This document shows, piece after piece, positions 57,834 through 64,000 of a stretch of 64,000 bases of DNA (positions are counted from its first letter, which is position 1; every line of letters begins with the position of its first letter). Made by a program: the position numbers and the translations under genes. Source of the DNA: Gigaspora rosea. Lineage: Eukaryota; Glomeromycota; Glomeromycetes; Diversisporales; Gigasporaceae. Location: positions 36,257 through 100,256 of the forward strand of contig QKWP01000430.1 in NCBI GenBank assembly GCA_003550325.1, in the 5' to 3' direction. Under the pieces are notes generated by a model that saw only the letters and a list, made by a program, of their open reading frames with translations, was not told where the DNA came from and ran no database searches.

Positions 57834-60022
57834 TAATAAAAATGTATATAGATTTGTAAAATGATGAAACTGTTGGTGAAACCTCTGCGAAAAGTAAAAC
57901 TTTCCTAGTAAAAGAGCAAAAAGGCTTTATTACACTGTCTTCTTTTTTAATATATATATAATTAAAATATAGTTGCAGAAATCTTAACTTCACAAATAAA
58001 ACAGTTTCACCATGGCCATACCTGAATTTTTATGCAGAAAATGTTAGATATTTGTTATATGCCATTTGTCACAGCCCTCAACTATGAATGTGAATATTAA
58101 AACACAAAGAACAACTAACAACATGCTAGGAACTGTTTACTGTTCCCTATTTGCTAATAAATAATTTAAAGAGGATTAGGCAATGGTGAATAAGTAGTTT
58201 GAATAAGTATTTTCATAATATGATTTATGAAACATAATTTCTGTCTTTAATTCCATCAATTAATAAACCATCTCTTAAAAACTAAATAATTTTATGGTTT
58301 GCAGATCATCAAAAAAAAAGAAATTACACGATTTTAGATGAGTTTGATTTCTTAGAATTACAATTTCATACTCAGATATTGGAATTGTTTAAGGAATCAG
58401 AAATCATTCAGAAATTTCTCAAAAATCGAGTGATTCTTTTTCTTTTTTTTTATAATGAACTGCAAACTTAACTCTAACTGTATGCTAAGAAAGAACAGAA
58501 GAATTCAAGTCCCAATAAGCCAAATGACATGGCAAGTCAATTTAGTCCGTTGAATTAAGGTTTATTAAGTTAAAGTCGAACCCAACCACTAAGAAAACTT
58601 AGATAAGTATATAACCTTTTTGGTTTATATTTGAAGTGGACGTGGTACTTACATCGAGCTTTATTAAAATTCAAAGTGCTTTTAAGCTTTTTATGTTTTT
58701 GATTTTTAGAACGTTTATGCCCAAATTTGAGCATATTCACCTTAATCTGAACGTATACGCTTTAATTTGAGCATATACACTCTAGGTGAAGGGATTTACA
58801 ATTTTGTGTAATTGCGTTTACGCGCTTACTTGAATTAAACCACCATCGATTTTACCATTTTTCATACATATATGATTAAAACATTTACAGGTATCGAATT
58901 AAAAATTAAAATTGATACTGTGATCAAAATGGAATTGGGGTAAATAAAAAAAATCGCAAGCTAAATTTTTATTTGTTACACTATAACTCAGCTTAATCAG
59001 ATTCAGTAATGATTAAAATTTTAAAAATTGTTCTGTATAAATTGTAATTACTGTATTTGCGTATAATAATGCCCNAATCTGAACGTATACGCTTTAATTT
59101 GAGCATATACGCTCTAGGTGAAGGGATTTACAATTTTGTGTAATTGCGTTTGCGCGCTTACTTGAATTAAACCACCATCGATTTTACCATTTTTCATACT
59201 TATATGATTAAATCACTATTAACTCAGCTTAAACAGATTCAGTAATGATTAAGTTTTAAAAATTGTTCTGTATAAATTGTAATTGCTGTATTTGCTAATA
59301 ATGCCCCTTTGCGCTTTATTTTGGACCCCTGCATGTTATTTTGAAACACGGATGTGCCTATGTTGAGTCAAAATATAATTTTTTGAAATACTGTACCAGT
59401 ATTTGAAATTGACTCTGGTCAACTCATCGACAAATACTTCAAGGACATCGAACTTAATTTACTAACAATCTTATTTTACAGACGATTAATTTACAGAAAG
59501 TTCATTTCATAGACAGTATATTTTACTGACAATCCTCTTTCACAGACAAAGTAATTCTAGTCAATATTGTTAGTGTTATGTTTAAAACTAGAGTTAAGGT
59601 TAAAGCAATTATAAAAAAACTTGTTTGTGAAATAAGCTGTCAATAAAATGAATTTGACTGTAAACTAATTGTTTGCTAAATAAGCTTGTTAGTGAAGTAA
59701 GTTCAGTAAAATGTAGTGTCTTTGAAGTGATTGTTGGTGAAAAATGGCATGGACCCACTTTGAGCATTATGTTATATAAGGTGAGTGCTCAATATTTCAA
59801 AATACGCATGGGCAATATTTTAGGTAACATGGTTAATTTTTTTATAAAGTTAAAATTTGAATTAATTTCCCTGCCTGTTATTAGTGCAAATACAGTAGTT
59901 ATAATTTTTCAATGTTTTCCAAATATATGCATAACTTTCATAATAATTTTAGGGTTGAAGTTGTGTTTGCCTATTTTTGTAATGAAAAAAACTAAATATA
60001 GTTACTTAGTTATAAAAACATA
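57834..60022. other. Intergenic with a local tandem duplication
   Basis: Apart from the duplication at 58744-59316 nothing coding is supported; the open frame at 59673-60029 lacks recognisable features. Confidence 0.4.
58744..59316 (+). repeat. Tandem duplication with offset 332 bp and an N at the junction
   Basis: AATCTGAACGTATACGCTTT at 58744 recurs at 59076, and the following 170 bp are almost identical (AGGTGAAGGGATTTACAATT and so on). The second unit lacks about 90 bp present in the first (around 58895-58985). The single undetermined base is at 59075, exactly at the unit boundary. Confidence 0.85.
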
Positions 60023-60384
60023 TAGTTGAACCTCCACAAACTGGTATACATGGTAGTCAAGTTTTGTACAGTTGAATTTCCAAATCAGTATGCATAGTAG
60101 CAAGTTTTGTATTAGTATTAAGAGGGTTATTGGATCTAAACTATTAGATTCATATAGCAAAAACAGATTTGGTAAATTAATTTTTTATCAGATTTAACAG
60201 GTTATCAGTTTTGACAGGATCAGTTTTGGAAGGTTCAACTGTATCAGTATTGAGAGGTTATCAGATTTGAAATCATTATAAACTATTATTAGATTTATAT
60301 TGCAGAAACAGACTTGGTAGATTAATTTTTTATCAGATTTGATAGGTTATCAGTTTTGACAGGATTGTTTAAAAGATTCAACTA
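60023..60384. mobile_element. Pogo-type MITE with a nested copy of itself
   Basis: Outer ends TAGTTGAACCTCCACAAACT and complement of TAGTTGAATCTTTTAAACAA, TA at 60021-60022 and 60385-60386. Inside, 60069-60241 is a second MITE (CAGTTGAATTTCCAAATCAG / complement of CAGTTGAACCTTCCAAAACT) with its own TA flanks (60067-60068 and 60242-60243). Removing it joins GTTTTGTA to TCAGTATTGAGAGG, matching the inner copy's own sequence. Internal TTTTGACAGGAT relates both to pogo-2. Confidence 0.82.
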
Positions 60385-60665
60385 TATAATACACAGAATA
60401 TAATTAGAAGATATGAACAATCAAGATGAAATTTACAGACTTGGTTATTGTTATAAATATAAGAATAGTGTTAGAAAGAATAAAAAAGGCATTTATTTGC
60501 TATCAAAATCAGTATATATGAATGTGAATGAAAAATTTGAAATAGTAAATAAGTATTTATGCTCTTTATTTGTAATTTTTTAAAAATTTAATAATTAATA
60601 ATGCTCTTTATACTCTCACATTGGATGTAATAATTAATAAGAATAAAATAATTTAGGGTAATACA

Positions 60666-60810
60666 TAAGGGGCTGACAGATATTACATAATATTTTTAGG
60701 GGGGAGGGAGTAGCTAGATATAATATAATATAAATACTTTATATATGATGTGGGGAGAGGGGGCAACCCCCTTAATAAAAAATATTACATAATATCTGTC
60801 AGCACCCTAA
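60666..60810. mobile_element. Foldback MITE, about 145 bp
   Basis: Arms of about 30 bp (AAGGGGCTGACAGATATTAC / complement of TTAGGGTGCTGACAGATATT) surround a loop with two G-rich tracts (GGGGGGAGGGAG and GGGGAGAGGGGG). Confidence 0.7.
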
Positions 60811-61163
60811 CTGTATGTTCTTGATTTGTGAACTTTTTCACTTTTTTAATTTTATATTTATGAGCTAGATGAAATAATTGACACAAATAGCGAACTTGTT
60901 TTTAGTAAAAATTAATACATTTGGGCTAATTTGAGTAATTTTAAAGCTTATTTTTTAAAAAACTTTGATACTAGTTAACTTTGATCTACTGGTCTATTTT
61001 AATAATTTTACTAACAAAATATTCATCTCTTTAAAAAGATTTCAAGAGCCAAAATTATTAAAATCAAATTACAAGATTACAAAATAATGCCTATCAAATT
61101 AGGTGGTAGAAAGAACTGGTCAAACCCAATAATGCCTAACAAATAATAAAATAGTTTCATCTT

Positions 61164-62156
61164 TAGTACAGACAACCTAGTTCTGACCAATAAAATTGAT
61201 GACATTCAAATTGCTAAGTCTTTTTCAAAAAAATATTATACAAAAAATACTATCTTAAAATATTAAATTAAAACAAGATAAACACTTCTACATTCTTAAA
61301 TTTTTTTAAATCTATTTATAAAAAGTCATAGCAAGTTGAAGTTATAGTATTTTTATAATTAAATTTTGCAGCTAATGCTGAAATTGGCTGCTAAAATTTG
61401 GGGTCTTGATTTGAAACTATAAGTCCTCTAAAATCCATATATATACTTTAAGGGTAGGGTGTACATAGATCATTTTTCATATGATCTATATGGTAGATTA
61501 AATTTTATATAGTAAATAAAAATATGCTTCTAATAAACCTTTTTATTATCTGAGTCAATTTTTATCATATTTATATAATATATAGTTAAAAGTAGCTTGT
61601 TTATAATAGTGAAGTTGTAAGAAATGCATCTCTTTAAAAAAAAATAAACTTCATATAGAATTAAATTTTCTGAGGTCACTATATATTTTTTCTGGGTTAC
61701 ACAAAAATTTGATAATCCTCATTGGTCGAATCATATGATGTTTATATGTAAATCATATGATATAGTTATACATAGTTGATCTACAATCTATTTATATGAA
61801 AATGGAAATATTGACACCCTACCCTTAAATATCAAAGCTAGACCCAAACACTACACTAACCCTATAAGACAAAACAAAAAAACATACCAAAAAAATTTAA
61901 AATTTTATATCAAAATAGGTCAAAATTTTAGTATTAGCCAATTTTAGCATTAGCCATAACGTTAAATATAAAATTTGGCCACTTTTATATAACTTATATA
62001 AATTTGGTCTTTTTAAATAATTAATTTAAATTTGCCACTTTATACTGTATATAAATATTAGCTAAATTTTTAAATTGTTCTCTTCATATATAAAAAATAA
62101 AATCTGTATTTGGCTTCTAAAAATTTTATTGTTTGGAACTAGGTTGTCTGCACTAT
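61164..62156. mobile_element. Inverted-repeat element (993 bp) hosting a TTAA MITE
   Basis: The left end TAGTACAGACAACCTAGTTC is matched by the right end, complement of TAGTGCAGACAACCTAGTTC. Similarity continues weakly outside (AATAAAA..GTTT). The interior is non-coding and contains the TTAA-flanked element. No target duplication found. Confidence 0.6.
61452..61824. mobile_element. TTAA-flanked MITE (373 bp), piggyBac-like
   Basis: Starts GGGTAGGGTGTACATAGATC and ends ..GACACCCTACCC, flanked by TTAA at 61448-61451 and 61825-61828. TTAA duplications with short GGG-starting TIRs fit piggyBac-type (or Kolobok-type) elements. Inner sequences (ATCATATGAT words) form additional inverted repeats. 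Confidence 0.72.
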
Positions 62157-62351
62157 AAATAATAAAACCATTTTTTCAGACAATATCAAATTGACAAATA
62201 ATAAATGGTAAAACTTATAATAAATAACAAAACTATAACAAATAACAAAACTCATAAAAATAACAAAACTTATAACAATATCAAAAAATTTATAATGAAT
62301 AATGAATATGAATTTTTTATATAATTTATAGCATTAAGTACAGGAAAGTTA

Positions 62352-63313
62352 CAGGGGTTACCATTGCATTGTGGATACTTTTTGAATTGTAATTGCTCGA
62401 AATTAGTTAAGTAACTATAGCACAAAATTTATACTACGTGTTTGGCAGGTCATACAGTATAACATACCATTGCATTGTGGACACTTTTTGAATTGTAATT
62501 ACTCGAAATTAGTTAAGTAACTATAGCACAAAATTTATACTACATGTTTGGCAGATCATACAGTATAACATACGAAGTTATGAAAAAATAGAAAAAAATA
62601 GCATTTTTGGGTTGGTATAAAGATCAATTTTTTGGAATTTTTTTTTAAAAAAAAATGCACAAAAAATTGAATTTTTTAGAATCGCTTCAAATTTTGCACA
62701 AATATTATATGACACTAAGGTAACATAACATAATATAAAAGGGTATAAACTAAAAAAAAATTTTTTTACAAATATGGGTAGTATGAAAAATTTAACAGAA
62801 AATTAATATGGAACAAAAATTTATGTCTATAAACATGAAAATTCACTTTGTACCATTGCAGCAGCAGTTGGCTGCTGCTAAACTTCTGTGGAGAACGTTA
62901 TAGAAAAGTACAAGAGGTTGGGCGCAGAGGTGCAAAAAAAGAAAGGACTGGTTAGTCAAAAATTCCACTACTGGAACTTTGCTGTCTGCTGGTCTATAGC
63001 ATGATCAATCGGTTTGATACTTGCATAAAAGCTGTTGAGGGACCCATTGATTATTAAAATATAATTAGTTTTTTTATGTTAAAAAAAAATAGAAAAATAA
63101 ATTGTAAAAATTTGAACATTCGTATCAACTCAAAAATGGCACTTTTCCTATTTTTTGCATAACTTCAATGCAATTTAACGAAACTGAACAAAATTTTAGT
63201 ATATTATACCGTGTGATCTACTGAACACGTGACATAAATTCATACTGCAGTTATTTAACTGATTTTGAGTAATTACAATCCAAAAAGTATCTACAATGCA
63301 ATAGTAGCCCCTG
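62352..63313. mobile_element. TA-flanked element with long TIRs and internal duplication (962 bp)
   Basis: TIRs of about 43 bp with five mismatches. The left begins CAGGGGTTACCATTGCATTG and the right, inverted, CAGGGGCTACTATTGCATTG. TA flanks at 62350-62351 and 63314-63315. About 108 bp next to the left end is present twice in tandem (62361-62468 and 62469-62575). The interior has no usable ORF; 62857-62880 is a CAGCAG..GCTGCTGCT hairpin. Tc1/mariner-like by its TA site. Confidence 0.83.
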
Positions 63314-63399
63314 TATAATAAATATAAAAAAAATTAAAATATTGATTTCTTTTAGAAATTATTCAAATTAATTTTTTTGTTTAATATTACTTTATGGGT

Positions 63400-63675
63400 T
63401 TTATAATTTATTGCACCTGCAATACATTGCACCCCTTCTATTAATTAAAAAGTTTTCCTATGAAACCACCTTTGGAGTTCTAATAAAAAATACTCTGCGT
63501 GAAATTTTGGCATAAACTATACTCCTGCTCCATCCTAGGTCTTAACAACCCTAATATTAATTAAATTTTATTTTTTGCTTTGATAAAATTTTTTTAATTG
63601 TTTGTTACACAAAATTGATGATCCATATAGTTATAATAGGGGTGCAATATATTGCACCGTGCAATAAATTATAAA
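63400..63675. mobile_element. Foldback MITE (about 276 bp), family also at 7980-8150
   Basis: Arms TTATAATTTATTGCACCTGC..GCAATACATTGCACCCCT and inverted AGGGGTGCAATATATTGCAC..GCAATAAATTATAA. The interior (GGAGTTCTAATAAAAAATAC, GCATAAACTATA, then a CCTAGGTC/AACCCTAAT region) resembles the 8-kb stretch. Confidence 0.72.
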
Positions 63676-64000
63676 TCCCTTACTTTATTTCTATCTAGTT
63701 TCTAATTTTATACAAAATTGCCCAATAATTTGTATTAATCATCTAGATATTTTTGATAGTCTATTAAGAAAATTATAATAGCTAAAATTAATTCTTGTAT
63801 ATTTTTGTTAATTTTTGTAATATTAATATTTGTCACAATTGATAATCATATAGCATATAATAATAAAAGAAGGTTGTTAAATATTGCAGATTGCTATATT
63901 GTAGGTTAATATAATTGGCCAATTAGATCACAGAATCTGTATAAAAAATGAACGAAAAATTAGAAAAAATTAAAAATTTTAAATAACATGAAATTATATT
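63676..64000. other. AT-rich window end, nothing recognised
   Basis: No open frame or repeat boundary seen. Confidence 0.4.

Noticed and set aside
1..64000. tRNA or rRNA genes
   Set aside because: No convincing cloverleaf with A/B boxes or rRNA core sequence could be recognised by eye; a covariance search would be needed to exclude short ones.

Overview
The window is extremely AT-rich eukaryotic DNA with very low gene density and heavy, nested transposon load. Introns are short GT-AG introns (about 80 and 170 bp, one with an exact TACTAAC branch site). Host-like loci look like kelch/galactose-oxidase membrane proteins, a GT31-type glycosyltransferase and an arrestin-domain protein. This fits an early-diverging fungus, most likely an arbuscular mycorrhizal (Glomeromycotina, Rhizophagus-like) genome. 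That assignment is inference; no marker gene is present.

Layout. 1-11.7 kb is mostly non-coding: a broken kelch-repeat membrane protein gene (3.7-5.25 kb, minus), an uncharacterised minus-strand coding remnant (0.8-1.4 kb), a non-autonomous hAT element with a perfect 8-bp target duplication (6652-6940) and several foldback MITEs. 11.7-41.4 kb is one decayed Ty3/gypsy LTR retrotransposon stretched to about 29.7 kb by later insertions. Its left LTR is split by a full-length LINE (11849-23336, 14-bp target duplication), and the LINE's 5' leader is itself split by a 3.9-kb DNA transposon of a family I cannot name (12170-16061). The gypsy interior is further interrupted by a pogo-like transposon (27720-30149), a palindromic MITE (31406-32353) holding another foldback element, an AT-rich insert, a second pogo-like transposon with an intron (32949-36303), and a composite MITE (39088-40338).

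41.4-64 kb holds two host-like genes on the minus strand: a GT31-like glycosyltransferase (44.6-45.2 kb) and an arrestin-like protein (54.3-55.5 kb). Among them are many small elements: a hAT MITE that carries a 34-bp minisatellite (45689-46390), two further inverted-repeat elements directly beside it, a coding-free LTR element with direct LTRs and a target duplication (49594-52159), a near-perfect 122-bp palindrome (53781-53902), pogo-type MITEs at TA sites (57473-57833; 60023-60384 with a nested copy), a TTAA-flanked MITE (61452-61824) and a 962-bp TA-flanked element (62352-63313).

How the pieces relate. The insertions can be ordered: gypsy first, then the LINE, pogo, MITE and other insertions into it, then the DNA transposon into the LINE. 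Removing the TA-flanked insert at 31406-32353 restores the gypsy reading frame exactly, so that insertion hit a coding element. The pogo-like transposon at 32949-36303 shares its terminal sequence with small MITEs at 57.5 and 60.0 kb, making it (or a relative) the likely source of their transposase. All large elements now carry frameshifts or stops, so no complete autonomous copy is visible.
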